From Eubacterium sp. AF36-5BH (GTDB taxonomy: Bacteria; Bacillota; Clostridia; Lachnospirales; Lachnospiraceae), in assembly GCF_003460505.1 (NCBI RefSeq), contig NZ_QTVG01000007.1, positions 150,716 through 214,715 on the forward strand: a stretch of 64,000 nt of DNA, in the 5' to 3' direction. Both the position numbers and the translations under genes were made by a program. Positions 1 to 8,410 of this stretch are shown here, piece after piece. A model generated the notes under the pieces. It had not been told where the DNA came from. It searched no databases and saw only the letters and a program-made list of their open reading frames with translations. Position 1 is the stretch's first letter. Each line of letters opens with the position of its first letter.

Positions 1-50
1 TCTATTACTTTTAAAAATTCTTCCGGATTATCGATATTCTTAATCTTCAT
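1..50 (-). CDS. N-terminal fragment of an unidentified protein, cut by the window edge
   Basis: An ATG at 48-50 on the minus strand follows an AAGGAAAGG ribosome binding site and opens a frame reading MKIKNIDNPEEFLKVI up to the edge. Only about 16 residues are visible, so no family can be assigned. It lies downstream of rpiB in the same orientation, with about 125 bp of AT-rich DNA between them, so it may have its own promoter. Confidence 0.5.
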   Translation of the reverse strand, partial: MKIKNIDNPEEFLKVI

Positions 51-98
51 AATTGTGTTTCCTTTCCTTATTAATTTAATATTTATTTTAATTTAATA

Positions 99-115
99 TT
101 TAACATCACGTTAAA
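99..115. promoter_or_regulatory. Possible operator: inverted repeat TTTAAC-N5-GTTAAA
   Basis: A perfect 6-bp inverted repeat around ATCAC lies in the AT-rich gap upstream of the partial gene at the window start. Its position fits a regulator binding site, but only one copy is seen. The assignment is weak. Confidence 0.25.
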
Positions 116-173
116 CATTAAATTATTATCATAAAATGCAAACTTAATTATAATTTTTATATTATAAATTTGT

Positions 174-626
174 CTATTTATTTTTCTGCTTTTCTTCTAT
201 TTCTTTTAGCATGTCAATTCTAACCTGATGTCTTCCACCTTCATATTCTGCTTCAAGCCACTGGTCTACTATCATTTTGGCAAGTTCAATACCTACAACC
301 CTTGCTCCAAAAGCAATTATGTTTGTATTATTGTGCTGTTTTGATAATTTTGCACTATATGGTTCACTACATACACATGCTCTTATTCCATTAACCTTGT
401 TTGCAGAAAGTGAAATTCCAACTCCTGTTCCACAAATTAAAACACCACAGTCAACTTCACCTGCAACAATAGCATTTGCCACAGCTTCACCATATTCAGG
501 ATAGTTACATCTCTCTGTTGAATCTGTACCGAAATTAACGACCTCATGACCTTTTTCTTCAAGATATGCCTTAATTTCATTCTTCATTTCTACTGCAACA
601 TGATCATTTCCAATTCCAATTTTCAT
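174..626 (-). CDS. rpiB: Ribose-5-phosphate isomerase B / allose-6-phosphate isomerase (RpiB/LacAB family)
   Basis: About 150 residues, the usual RpiB length. The start MKIGIGNDHVAVEMK at 626 is preferred over the ATG 24 bp upstream because GAGAGG sits just before it. Family features are visible: the N-terminal GNDHVA loop that binds the sugar phosphate, the LICGTGVGIS loop with the catalytic-type cysteine near residue 65, and a C-terminal HQVRIDML segment. RpiB interconverts ribose-5-P and ribulose-5-P, and the E. coli enzyme also isomerises allose-6-P to allulose-6-P. It follows a DeoR regulator and a ribokinase on the same strand. Here it probably serves ribose, allose or both; a galactose-6-P isomerase subunit is less likely because only one copy is present. 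Confidence 0.88.
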   Translation of the reverse strand: MKIGIGNDHVAVEMKNEIKAYLEEKGHEVVNFGTDSTERCNYPEYGEAVANAIVAGEVDCGVLICGTGVGISLSANKVNGIRACVCSEPYSAKLSKQHNNTNIIAFGARVVGIELAKMIVDQWLEAEYEGGRHQVRIDMLKEIEEKQKNK

Positions 627-718
627 TTTTCTACCTCTCATAATTTTCATATTTTAGTCTAGAAAATATTAAGAAATATCTCCTTTAAAAATTAATATGT
701 TATACAGTAAATAACCTG

Positions 719-1456
719 TTATACAATAATATATTCTTCTGCACCCTTTACAACGTCCGTTACTTCATTGCATATTATTGTTGCCTGATTTAAATCAAGC
801 ACTTTACATAATGTACTTTTCCCCGACTTGCTACTATCTGCTAAAATATAAGCTTTCTTGGCATTTTTACATACAATTCGCTTTTTTTCAGCTTCCAACA
901 AATCCGGTGTATTATATCCAGCCTCAAGTGAAAAACCTGACATTCCAACAAATGCCTTATCAAAATAGTAACTCTTTAAGAAATTGTTTGTTGTAATTCC
1001 TCTAATTGATGCTGTTGCTATATTAATCTCTCCGCCGGCAATAATACATTTAATGTTAGGACTTTGTAGTTCAGAATATATTAATGCGTTCGTTGTCACT
1101 ACTGTTATATTCTTATCTCTTAAATATTTCATCATATCTAAAGCAGTGCTTCCTGAATCAATATATATAGAATCACCATCTTCAACTAATTCTGCTGCTG
1201 CTTTAGCTATTCTATCTTTTTCACTGACATTTTTCATTTTCTTTGACATAACAGGGATTTCATAGCTGTCTCTTTTTAAACAAGCACCACCGCCTCTTAA
1301 TAAAGTAATCTCACCTTCACGTTCCATTGTTTTAAGATCTCTTCTAACTGTGGATTCAGACACCCCACCTAAGGCATCGCAAAGCTCATCTAAAGATACA
1401 ACCTCATTTTCCTCTAATAATTGTGCTATCTGCAATCTTCTCTCATAAGGTATCAT
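719..1456 (-). CDS. DeoR-family transcriptional regulator of the sugar locus
   Basis: 245 residues, full length for DeoR. Residues 1-55 form the winged helix-turn-helix (ERRLQIAQLLEENEVV, then SESTVRRDLKTMEREGEI). Residues about 70-240 form the sugar-phosphate sensor fold, with DGDSIYIDSGSTALDM and IIAGGEIN. The start follows AGGAGG. It lies between ribokinase and rpiB, so its effector is probably a phosphorylated pentose or hexose. DeoR proteins bind tandem short direct repeats; the 10-bp phased repeats at 7201-7300 are the best candidate target in the window. Family assignment is firm, the ligand is inferred. Confidence 0.85.
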   Translation of the reverse strand: MIPYERRLQIAQLLEENEVVSLDELCDALGGVSESTVRRDLKTMEREGEITLLRGGGACLKRDSYEIPVMSKKMKNVSEKDRIAKAAAELVEDGDSIYIDSGSTALDMMKYLRDKNITVVTTNALIYSELQSPNIKCIIAGGEINIATASIRGITTNNFLKSYYFDKAFVGMSGFSLEAGYNTPDLLEAEKKRIVCKNAKKAYILADSSKSGKSTLCKVLDLNQATIICNEVTDVVKGAEEYIIV

Positions 1457-1521
1457 ATCTTTTTTCCTCCTGCTCTCTATAATATCCTTTCGCCAATAAA
1501 AATGTCAATAATAATCGGTGT

Positions 1522-2421
1522 TTACATAACTTCTTCTAATGTTGGCATAGATGGCTGTGCTCCATATCTGCATACAGTTACTGCACTGCACTTTGTTGCA
1601 AATCTGCAAGCCTCTGTTAATGTTAATCCTTCAACAATAGAATGACTTACTGCCCCAATATATGAATCTCCGGCTCCGGTTGTTTCAACTGCATCCACTT
1701 TCTTTGCCGGAATCACTTCGATTTTACCATTTTCATATACTACAGCTCCAAGTGATCCTAATGTGATAATCACGTTATTATTGTATTTTTCGGCTAATTT
1801 CTTTATTTCTTCTTTTGCTTTTTCTAATGAGTCAATATTTTCCTTACAGTAAAATGATGCCTCTACCTCATTTACTACAAGTATATCTACTTTTGCAAGA
1901 TATTCGTCCGGTAACTCAATTGCAGGTGCTGCATTTAACACAACTATACATCCTGCTTCTTTTGCTTTGTCAATTCCATATTCTATCATTGGCACAGGAA
2001 TTTCGTTTTGTAAAATACAAACCTTTGACTCCTTTAATGCCGGCATGGCTTTATCTATGTCTTCTTTTGTAATCTGGAAATTTGCACCTCGTACAATGCT
2101 GGCGTGAACGCTTCCATCTTCTAACGCATGTATAATTCCCATTCCACTGCTGCCTTCAACTTTTCTAATATATCTTGTATCAACTCCGTACTGTTTTGCT
2201 GTACAAATCAAAAATTCTGCTGATGCATCAGTTCCAACACACCCTACCATATATGTAGGAGTTTTAAGTTTTGCTGCCTGCACTGCCTGATTTGCGCCTT
2301 TTCCACCGGCACTAAATGTTGAATCTTCTACTGCCATTGTTTCACCTTTATAAGGTAATCTGTCTACTTTTAAGATAACATCATAATTTAAACTGCCTAT
2401 TACAGTAATTTTATTTTTCAC
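1522..2421 (-). CDS. rbsK: Ribokinase (PfkB family)
   Basis: About 299 residues from a GTG start at 2421. This start is preferred because GGAGGT lies 6-7 nt upstream; an in-frame ATG at 2439 would put that site inside the gene. Two PfkB signatures are visible: GGKGANQAVQ near residue 36 and TTGAGDSYIGA near residue 240, with the catalytic aspartate in GAGD. The reaction is ribose + ATP to ribose-5-P. The gene follows the importer terminator and precedes deoR and rpiB, giving ribose uptake, phosphorylation and isomerisation. PfkB kinases can be hard to separate by substrate, but neighbours favour ribose or a similar sugar. Confidence 0.85.
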   Translation of the reverse strand: MKNKITVIGSLNYDVILKVDRLPYKGETMAVEDSTFSAGGKGANQAVQAAKLKTPTYMVGCVGTDASAEFLICTAKQYGVDTRYIRKVEGSSGMGIIHALEDGSVHASIVRGANFQITKEDIDKAMPALKESKVCILQNEIPVPMIEYGIDKAKEAGCIVVLNAAPAIELPDEYLAKVDILVVNEVEASFYCKENIDSLEKAKEEIKKLAEKYNNNVIITLGSLGAVVYENGKIEVIPAKKVDAVETTGAGDSYIGAVSHSIVEGLTLTEACRFATKCSAVTVCRYGAQPSMPTLEEVM

Positions 2422-2451
2422 TTTCTTACCTCCTGTCATCTGCTAAAAAAG

Positions 2452-2482
2452 AAAGGCGCAAAGTTTAAATCCTTGCGCCTTT
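2452..2482 (-). terminator. Rho-independent terminator after the sugar importer
   Basis: AAAGGCGCAA pairs with TTGCGCCTTT around an 11-nt loop, followed on the minus strand by a six-T run. It lies between the permease gene and ribokinase, so it ends or attenuates the importer transcript. On the plus strand the hairpin is followed by TTTTATAA, so it may work both ways. Confidence 0.8.
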
Positions 2483-2559
2483 TTATAATTCAAATGCTTT
2501 GAAAATATATTAGTGCCGCAATACTGTGTGCTATTTGCGGTTTTAATTGTAGTTTAAAA

Positions 2560-3534
2560 CTAAGCTGTCTTTTTATGTCTTGAAACAAATCCTTTAATAT
2601 CCTGCTGAATAAATTCGAAGTATGAAGCTACGATGATGATAATACCAGTTACTACGAACTGCCAGAAAGAATCAACGTTGATTACTACCATACCTACTTT
2701 TAATACTGCAAGCATTAATGCTCCGAAGAATGTACCAAGTGCTGTACCTTTACCACCTGCCATTCTTGTTCCACCAATAGCTGCTGCTGCGATAGCATTT
2801 GTTTCATATGCCTGACCTGCTGTTGCTTCAGCTGATCCTAAACTTGCTAACATAATCATACCTGCAATTGCTGCACAAATTCCACAGAAAATGTATGCTA
2901 CATATTTTGTTTTGATTACGTTTACACCTGAAAGTTTAGCAGCTTCTTCGTTACCACCGATTGCATATAAATAATCACCACTTCTCATCTTTGATAAGAT
3001 AATATGTGCAATTACGAATACTACTACCATTACTACAATGTAACTTCTAACACCGGCAAACAATTCACCGTTGAAAATATTTCTGTATGATTCAGGAACA
3101 TTTGTTACTGGAACACCGCCTGTTACTACATAAGCAATACCTCTGTATAAACTCATTGTACCAAGTGTAGCAATGAAAGGCTGTAATTTTAATTTGTTAA
3201 TTAAGAATCCATTGAATGCTCCAAGTACTGCACCAATTAAAATACCAACTATAATTGCTAAGATTGGATTCATTCCATAAGTTACTGTACAAGATGCAAC
3301 TACGATACCGGTAATAGCGTATGTACAACCAACTGAAAGATCGATACCGCCGGTAATAATTGTGAACATCATACCTACAGCAAGAATACCATTTAATACC
3401 ATCTGCTGTAAAACTGTTATAAAGTTACTATAATTTAAAAAGTTTTTATTTAGTGCTGTAAATACTACACACATAGCGATTGTAGCTATAAGAACTACGA
3501 ATTCTCGCTTATACTTATTCCAAATATTTTTCAT
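2560..3534 (-). CDS. Sugar ABC transporter permease (RbsC/AlsC type)
   Basis: About 324 residues and strongly hydrophobic throughout, as in RbsC permeases with 8-10 membrane segments. The start MKNIWNKYKREF at 3534 follows GGAGGT with 8-nt spacing. The upstream ATG at 3549 overlaps the ATPase gene and is not needed. Family features are FTIITGGIDLSVG near residue 60 and AAAIGGTRMAGGKGT near residue 250. It follows the ATPase gene with almost no gap, so the two are translationally coupled. It forms the membrane channel of a group-2 sugar importer (ribose, allose, xylose or galactose class). Confidence 0.9.
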   Translation of the reverse strand: MKNIWNKYKREFVVLIATIAMCVVFTALNKNFLNYSNFITVLQQMVLNGILAVGMMFTIITGGIDLSVGCTYAITGIVVASCTVTYGMNPILAIIVGILIGAVLGAFNGFLINKLKLQPFIATLGTMSLYRGIAYVVTGGVPVTNVPESYRNIFNGELFAGVRSYIVVMVVVFVIAHIILSKMRSGDYLYAIGGNEEAAKLSGVNVIKTKYVAYIFCGICAAIAGMIMLASLGSAEATAGQAYETNAIAAAAIGGTRMAGGKGTALGTFFGALMLAVLKVGMVVINVDSFWQFVVTGIIIIVASYFEFIQQDIKGFVSRHKKTA

Positions 3535-3535
3535 T

Positions 3536-5032
3536 TTATTTACCTCCAATTGCTAAATCAAGAATTGAATCTTCGTCAAAATCAACTTCATTTGTTAACT
3601 CAGCAGTTACTTTACCTTCGCTCATAACGATAATTCTGTCACTAATTCCCATTGCTTCCGGCAATTCAGAAGATACCACTATGATGCTCTTTCCTGCTTC
3701 TACAAGTTCCTCCATAAGTCTGTAAATTTCAGCTTTTGCACCTACATCTACACCTTTTGTTGGTTCGTCAAAAATGATTATATCTACATCTGTAGACATC
3801 CATCTTGCTAAAATAACTTTCTGCTGGTTACCACCTGACATATTACTTGTCAGATAATCAACACGTCTTGGATGTACATCCATTTCCTCAAAAAACTTCT
3901 CTGCGTTTTTGACTTTCTTTTTCGTGTCTGTAAATGGTCCTGTCATATATTTCTCTAAACTGGAAATAGCTATGTTTTCATAATTGTTTGATAGATTCAT
4001 AAATCCCTGTGTTTTTCTATCTTCCGGTAATAAACCTATTCCGGCTCTCAAAGCCTTTGTAGTATTCCAGCCGCTCTTTACCTCTTTGCCTTTTAAAACA
4101 ATCTTTCCTGAAGTTCTCTGGTCAGCTCCAATGATTGTTCTCATTACCTCTGTTCTTCCTGCTCCTACCAAGCCGAAGAAACCAAGGATTTCACCTTTAT
4201 GAAGTTCAAAACTTACGTCTTGATAATTTTCGTTTGTTAAATGTTCTACACTTAAAACAACCTCGTCTGTTCGTGGACTTGGTTTTGTTCTTGAAGCCAC
4301 TGCTGCTACATCTCTACCTACCATTGCATGAATTAATTCTTCTCTGGTAGTATTTTTAATGTCCATTGTCTGGATATATTCCCCATCTCTTAAAATGGAA
4401 GCTCTATCACAAATTTGGAAAATTTCTTCCAATCTATGGCTTACATATAAAATAGTTACGCCCTGTTTCTTTAGTTTTCTTACTACATCAAACAAAGCTT
4501 CTGTTTCTTTCATTGTAATTGATGCTGTTGGCTCATCAAGAGAGATAATTGTTGAATGATGGTACAATGCTCTTGCAATTGCCAACATCTGCATTTCACC
4601 TGCTGTCAATGTACTTACTAAATCTGATGATTTAAAGTTACAATTTAATTCTGCCAGTATTTCATCAACTTCTCTATTCATTTTCTTGAAGTCTATAAAG
4701 ACTCCTTTTTTAGGTTCATAACCCATTGTTACATTTTGACCAACAGTAAGATCTTTTACTACTAAAGTTTCCTGATGAACTTTAGATATTTTGCCATTTA
4801 CAATAGCATCATTTGTGTCTTTAAAGCTTACTTTCTCTCCATGAAGCTTTACTTCGCCTTCATATTCCGGATAAACCCCATGTAATATATTTAATAGTGT
4901 GGATTTTCCTGCACCATTTTCACCTAATAATGCGTGAACCTCTCCTTCCTCTACAGAAAAAGATATATCTTTAAGGACGTGTACTCCTGGAAAGCGTTTG
5001 TTAATATTAACAAATTCAACAGCCTTCGCCAT
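3536..5032 (-). CDS. Sugar ABC transporter ATP-binding protein with two ATPase domains (RbsA/AlsA type)
   Basis: 498 residues with two nucleotide-binding domains, typical of RbsA/MglA/AlsA. Domain 1 has Walker A GENGAGKST near residue 37, signature LTAGEMQML near 143 and Walker B ISLDEPTA. Domain 2 has the degenerate Walker A GLVGAGRTE near 285, signature MSGGNQQKV near 400 and IIFDEPTKGVD. The degenerate second Walker A is normal for this family. The start follows AAGGAGG. It lies between the binding-protein and permease genes and energises import of the sugar. Confidence 0.93.
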   Translation of the reverse strand: MAKAVEFVNINKRFPGVHVLKDISFSVEEGEVHALLGENGAGKSTLLNILHGVYPEYEGEVKLHGEKVSFKDTNDAIVNGKISKVHQETLVVKDLTVGQNVTMGYEPKKGVFIDFKKMNREVDEILAELNCNFKSSDLVSTLTAGEMQMLAIARALYHHSTIISLDEPTASITMKETEALFDVVRKLKKQGVTILYVSHRLEEIFQICDRASILRDGEYIQTMDIKNTTREELIHAMVGRDVAAVASRTKPSPRTDEVVLSVEHLTNENYQDVSFELHKGEILGFFGLVGAGRTEVMRTIIGADQRTSGKIVLKGKEVKSGWNTTKALRAGIGLLPEDRKTQGFMNLSNNYENIAISSLEKYMTGPFTDTKKKVKNAEKFFEEMDVHPRRVDYLTSNMSGGNQQKVILARWMSTDVDIIIFDEPTKGVDVGAKAEIYRLMEELVEAGKSIIVVSSELPEAMGISDRIIVMSEGKVTAELTNEVDFDEDSILDLAIGGK

Positions 5033-5110
5033 AATAGTTCCTCCTTTTTATAGATGGGAGAAAGCAGTGCCTTCTCCCATTGTAAAATTACCTTTTATTT
5101 TCAAGTTAAA

Positions 5111-6217
5111 TTATTTTGCAACATATGTTGGATCTTTCCATCCAATGATCTGAGCTGCATCTTCGTTTACATTTGATGAATCAATAAGTGCCTGTGGAGT
5201 ATGTACTACTCTTGGGATATCCTGTCCATCTAAAATTCTTAATGTTACTTCTGTAGCAACCTGTGACATATAGTATCCAAATGAATCTACTGTTGCATCA
5301 AGCTTTCCGGCTTTGATTGAATCATAAGCTTCACCAATACCATCAACACCTACTACTAAAATGTCAGCCTTAGCTTCTTCTACAGCTTCAACTACACCTA
5401 AAGCCATATCATCATTGTTACAGAAGATTGCCTTTAAGTCAGGTTTCTGCTGAATCCATGTGCTTGCTAATTCTTTAGCTTTCTGACGATCCCAGTCAGC
5501 GTTCTGTTCTGCTACTACATTAAGTCCTGACTTGTTGTCTTTAATCCAACCCTTGAATCCTGCTGTTCTTTCACGAGCTGCGAAAGCTTTTGCCATACCT
5601 ACAACGATAGCAACATCACCCTTGTCACCAAGTTTCTTTGAAACCCATTCAGCTGCTAATTCACCATTCTGGTACGCATCAGGTCCTACAAAGTAATCTG
5701 CTGCTGAAATTAATCCATCGTTTACGTTTACTGTAGGGATTTTTTTGTTCTTAGCATTATCTACTGATGATGTTAAGTTTGAATCTGAGATTGGGCTTAA
5801 CATTAATGCACTGTATCCCTGGTTTACAAGGTTATCTGTCATTGTCTGCTGTCCGATTTCATCACCTTCATCTGTTGTTCCATCTACTTTTACTGTTATA
5901 TCAACTCCGGCTTTCTTAATAACCTTTGCTGACTGTTCATAACCATTCTTAAAGTTACGCCAAAATTCATTTGAGAATGATTTTGCGATGGCACCTAACT
6001 TTAAGTCACTTGCAACCTTAACTTCTTCTCCGTTGTCCTTACGGATATCTTCGATTGTCTTGCTGTCTTCAATCTTATCTGGGTTGAAGTCCTCTGTTGC
6101 CTGTGTTTCATTGTTCGCCTTTGTTGAGTTATTTGAACTCTGTGATGAGCTACCGCAGCCAACTAATCCGAACACCATTGTTGCTGCTAATGCTACTGCT
6201 AAAATTTTCTTTCTCAT
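5111..6217 (-). CDS. Sugar-binding lipoprotein of the ABC importer (RbsB/AlsB-like, periplasmic-binding type 1)
   Basis: About 368 residues. The start at 6217 (MRKKILAVALAATM) is favoured over the ATG two codons upstream because the AAGGAG site is then 9 nt away instead of 3. A lipoprotein signal ends at the lipobox LVGCGSS, followed by a Ser/Asn/Thr-rich linker. The mature part has the type 1 binding-protein pattern: NEFWRNFKNGYEQSA, IFCNNDDMALGVVEA and VVGVDGIGEA. It would sit on the outer membrane face and deliver the sugar to the permease. The ligand cannot be read from sequence; ribose, allose or allulose fit the neighbours. Confidence 0.9.
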   Translation of the reverse strand: MRKKILAVALAATMVFGLVGCGSSSQSSNNSTKANNETQATEDFNPDKIEDSKTIEDIRKDNGEEVKVASDLKLGAIAKSFSNEFWRNFKNGYEQSAKVIKKAGVDITVKVDGTTDEGDEIGQQTMTDNLVNQGYSALMLSPISDSNLTSSVDNAKNKKIPTVNVNDGLISAADYFVGPDAYQNGELAAEWVSKKLGDKGDVAIVVGMAKAFAARERTAGFKGWIKDNKSGLNVVAEQNADWDRQKAKELASTWIQQKPDLKAIFCNNDDMALGVVEAVEEAKADILVVGVDGIGEAYDSIKAGKLDATVDSFGYYMSQVATEVTLRILDGQDIPRVVHTPQALIDSSNVNEDAAQIIGWKDPTYVAK

Positions 6218-6251
6218 TTGCATTTTCTCCTTTTTCTTTTATAAAATTTTC

Positions 6252-7172
6252 TTATTTTAACATGTCCAGTACAAGGCGATGGGCCTCTACACCGTCACGT
6301 TTAGATACAACTTCTGCGATTCTGTCCATTCCGATTTCATCAATTATTTTTGAAATCTTTTCGAAAGAATCAATGTTTGCCTGAGTTTCTTCTTTGGCAT
6401 TTTCTCTAATTGGGAATGTGTCAAAGAACACAACTCCCTGATAATTATATTTCTTTAAGTAGTAAATGAACTCTGCCGCATGTGCAATATTTACTGATCC
6501 AAAAATCATTCCGCTATCCATTTGTGAATATCCGTCATTCATATGTAATCCGTATAGCTTACCCATACTTGCGGCTATTGCCAGACCGTATGCCGGGCTG
6601 TCTCTCTTCATCAGCATATGGCAAAAATCTAATGTACATCCAACATTCGGTCTGTCAATTTCCTTTATAAGGAGGAGAGTCATTCCTGTACTATCTATCA
6701 TTGAAAAGTTTCTTGGTTCAAATGGTTTGTATTCAATGCTTATCTTTAAATCAGGTGCATAATCAGCAACTTCTCTAAAAGCATCTATTAACTGATTCCA
6801 CGCTTCCTCGTAATCAAGTTGGAATGCATAATCAAAACCATCATTTTCCATCCAAAGGGTGATATATGTTCCGCCAAGCTCTCTACAAATATCAGCGGCT
6901 TCTTTGCAATATTGAATTGCCTTTGTTCTTAATTCTTCATCTGGATTAGTGAAGTCACCTTTTGTAAAATAATTTCTCCATCTAACTGCAAGACCATTTA
7001 CCTTCAAGTCTCCAATTGCTTTCTTTATTTCTTCTAAATCATATCCTGCGAAATGTTCTGGATAGTTAAATTCTAAATGTGTAATTCCATCCATTTCGTG
7101 GTATGCCTTAATTGCATCAAAGACATTTTGACCTTTTAATATAAACGAGTTAAATCTTCCTGCGTAGTTCAT
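6252..7172 (-). CDS. Xylose-isomerase-like TIM-barrel sugar isomerase/epimerase
   Basis: 306 residues, AP endonuclease family 2 / xylose isomerase-like fold. Candidate metal ligands, in order: Glu in KISIEYKPFE, Asp in GCTLDFCH, His in YGLHMNDG and Asp in VVFFDTFP, matching the Glu-Asp-His-acid arrangement of ketose 3-epimerases and related isomerases. It is the first gene of the importer operon, directly behind a strong promoter, which suggests it works on the imported sugar or an early product. It could be an allulose/tagatose 3-epimerase or a relative such as a hydroxypyruvate isomerase-like enzyme. The exact substrate is unknown. Confidence 0.75.
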   Translation of the reverse strand: MNYAGRFNSFILKGQNVFDAIKAYHEMDGITHLEFNYPEHFAGYDLEEIKKAIGDLKVNGLAVRWRNYFTKGDFTNPDEELRTKAIQYCKEAADICRELGGTYITLWMENDGFDYAFQLDYEEAWNQLIDAFREVADYAPDLKISIEYKPFEPRNFSMIDSTGMTLLLIKEIDRPNVGCTLDFCHMLMKRDSPAYGLAIAASMGKLYGLHMNDGYSQMDSGMIFGSVNIAHAAEFIYYLKKYNYQGVVFFDTFPIRENAKEETQANIDSFEKISKIIDEIGMDRIAEVVSKRDGVEAHRLVLDMLK

Positions 7173-7200
7173 AATACCTTCCTTTCTGTGTTTTTGTTTG

Positions 7201-7300
7201 CATTTATTTTCATTTTATTTCAAATGTTTTCATTTGTTGTCATAATTGTATAATTCTTTTCATTTTCTGTCAATACTTTTCATTATTTTTCACGTTTTTC
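7201..7300. promoter_or_regulatory. Array of CA dinucleotides at 10-bp phase across the importer promoter
   Basis: A CA starts at 7201, 7211, 7221, 7231, 7241, 7261, 7271, 7281 and 7291; only the 7251 position is TA. On the minus strand most units read TGAAAA plus four bases. The array covers the -35 and -10 boxes and both flanks. DeoR-family repressors often use short direct repeats at about 10-bp spacing, and a DeoR gene lies 5.7 kb downstream. Phased A-tracts could also bend the DNA. Confidence 0.55.
7245..7273 (-). promoter_or_regulatory. Sigma-A promoter of the sugar importer operon
   Basis: On the minus strand TTGACA (7268-7273) and TACAAT (7245-7250) are separated by 17 bp. It lies about 75 bp before the TIM-barrel gene, so it drives that gene, the binding protein, the ATPase and the permease. 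It is embedded in the phased repeat array. Confidence 0.8.
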
Positions 7301-7398
7301 ACAGTTTTGGAAACGTACTTTTGTGCATTTTGTACATTTATCCTCAATAAAAACGTTACATTTTTCGTTAAATCATCTGTTTTCTTATTGTGGCAGAA

Positions 7399-7471
7399 TA
7401 AAAAAGTGTCATTTTCTTTCACTTTATTTCAAATACATGAAATCATTGTGAATGAAAACGACACTTTTTTA
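7399..7471 (-). terminator. Long hairpin terminator after the ROK kinase gene
   Basis: The segments 7401-7422 and 7448-7469 are inverted repeats matching at about 20 of 22 positions, with a smaller ATTTCA/TGAAAT hairpin inside. A T-run follows on both strands. It lies just after the ROK kinase gene and separates it from the importer operon. Confidence 0.75.
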
Positions 7472-7487
7472 CTATTTTACATCAGTA

Positions 7488-8396
7488 TTAAATTTCTACT
7501 AATTTCTTGGCATATATAATAGCACCCTTTACACCATTGTCCACTTTATCTTCAGAATACTGTACCTTCAAAGTTTCCGCAGGATATGGTTTTCTCATGT
7601 GAACGTAAAGTCTCTCCTCTAAATAGTCCTTTGGGAATCCTTTCATATTAATTACCCCTCCACCAAAAATTACAGAATGAGGATTTAATATATTGATTTC
7701 TGCTGCTGCAACACATGCAACATTGTCAACGAACTCCTTTAAAATAATATCATTGCTTTTCTTAACAAATAAATCGTTCATGTCTATTTCAGGAAAATAC
7801 TCGTTTTTAAGTTCTACTAATTTCCATCCTGAGGCATAGCATTCTGAGCATCCAATATTTCCACAACCACATCTGTCATGGCTGCCTACCATAGGAATAT
7901 GGCCCAGTTCTCCTGCTACGCCGTCTCTCCCTACAAGAGGTTCACCATTAATAAATATGGCATTTCCAACACCTGTGCCAATATAAATTCCAACACCTAT
8001 TCCCTGATCATCTAACTTCTTGTCGAATTTGTCCCAATAATAGAGCATGTTTACATCTCTATCCAATGTCACCTTTATTCCTAGTTTTTTTTCTAATTCT
8101 TCTCCAAGAAATAAATGATCCATACCCTTAATATTTGGCACCTGAAGAATTTCTTTTCTATCAGCACTAAGAGCTGCAGGAATGCCAATAACTATCTGCA
8201 AAATCTCCAGTCCTACGCAATTTCTGCTAATATAATCTTCCAACACTTCTGCCAGACTTTCAGAAATATTTCCATCCTTGAAAGTCTCCTTGCTGGAGAT
8301 TCTCTCAAAATCAGCAAGTTCACCTGCTTCGTCTGTATGACCGATTCTAATATTTGTTCCACCTATATCTATTCCTATAACACAATTCTTTCCCAT
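7488..8396 (-). CDS. alsK: ROK-family sugar kinase, probable allose kinase
   Basis: 302 residues, normal for ROK kinases. N-terminal phosphate loop GIDIGGTNIRIGH near residue 8, central GVGNAIFINGEPLVGRDG with GELGHIPM, and the ROK zinc cluster CGCGNIGCSECYASG near residue 155. The start follows AAAGGAGA. It lies 14 bp after the ribulose/allulose-phosphate epimerase gene, the pairing seen in the E. coli allose operon (alsE-alsK). Predicted reaction: allose + ATP to allose-6-P. Glucokinase or another hexokinase role is possible because ROK specificity is hard to read. Confidence 0.7.
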   Translation of the reverse strand: MGKNCVIGIDIGGTNIRIGHTDEAGELADFERISSKETFKDGNISESLAEVLEDYISRNCVGLEILQIVIGIPAALSADRKEILQVPNIKGMDHLFLGEELEKKLGIKVTLDRDVNMLYYWDKFDKKLDDQGIGVGIYIGTGVGNAIFINGEPLVGRDGVAGELGHIPMVGSHDRCGCGNIGCSECYASGWKLVELKNEYFPEIDMNDLFVKKSNDIILKEFVDNVACVAAAEINILNPHSVIFGGGVINMKGFPKDYLEERLYVHMRKPYPAETLKVQYSEDKVDNGVKGAIIYAKKLVEI

Positions 8397-8410
8397 GAAT
8401 ATCTCCTTTA

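Noticed and set aside
698..725. Direct repeat TGTTATACA twice, 19 bp apart, as a LytTR-like operator
   Set aside because: Spacing is not 21 bp, it overlaps the end of the DeoR coding region and no promoter follows at the right distance.
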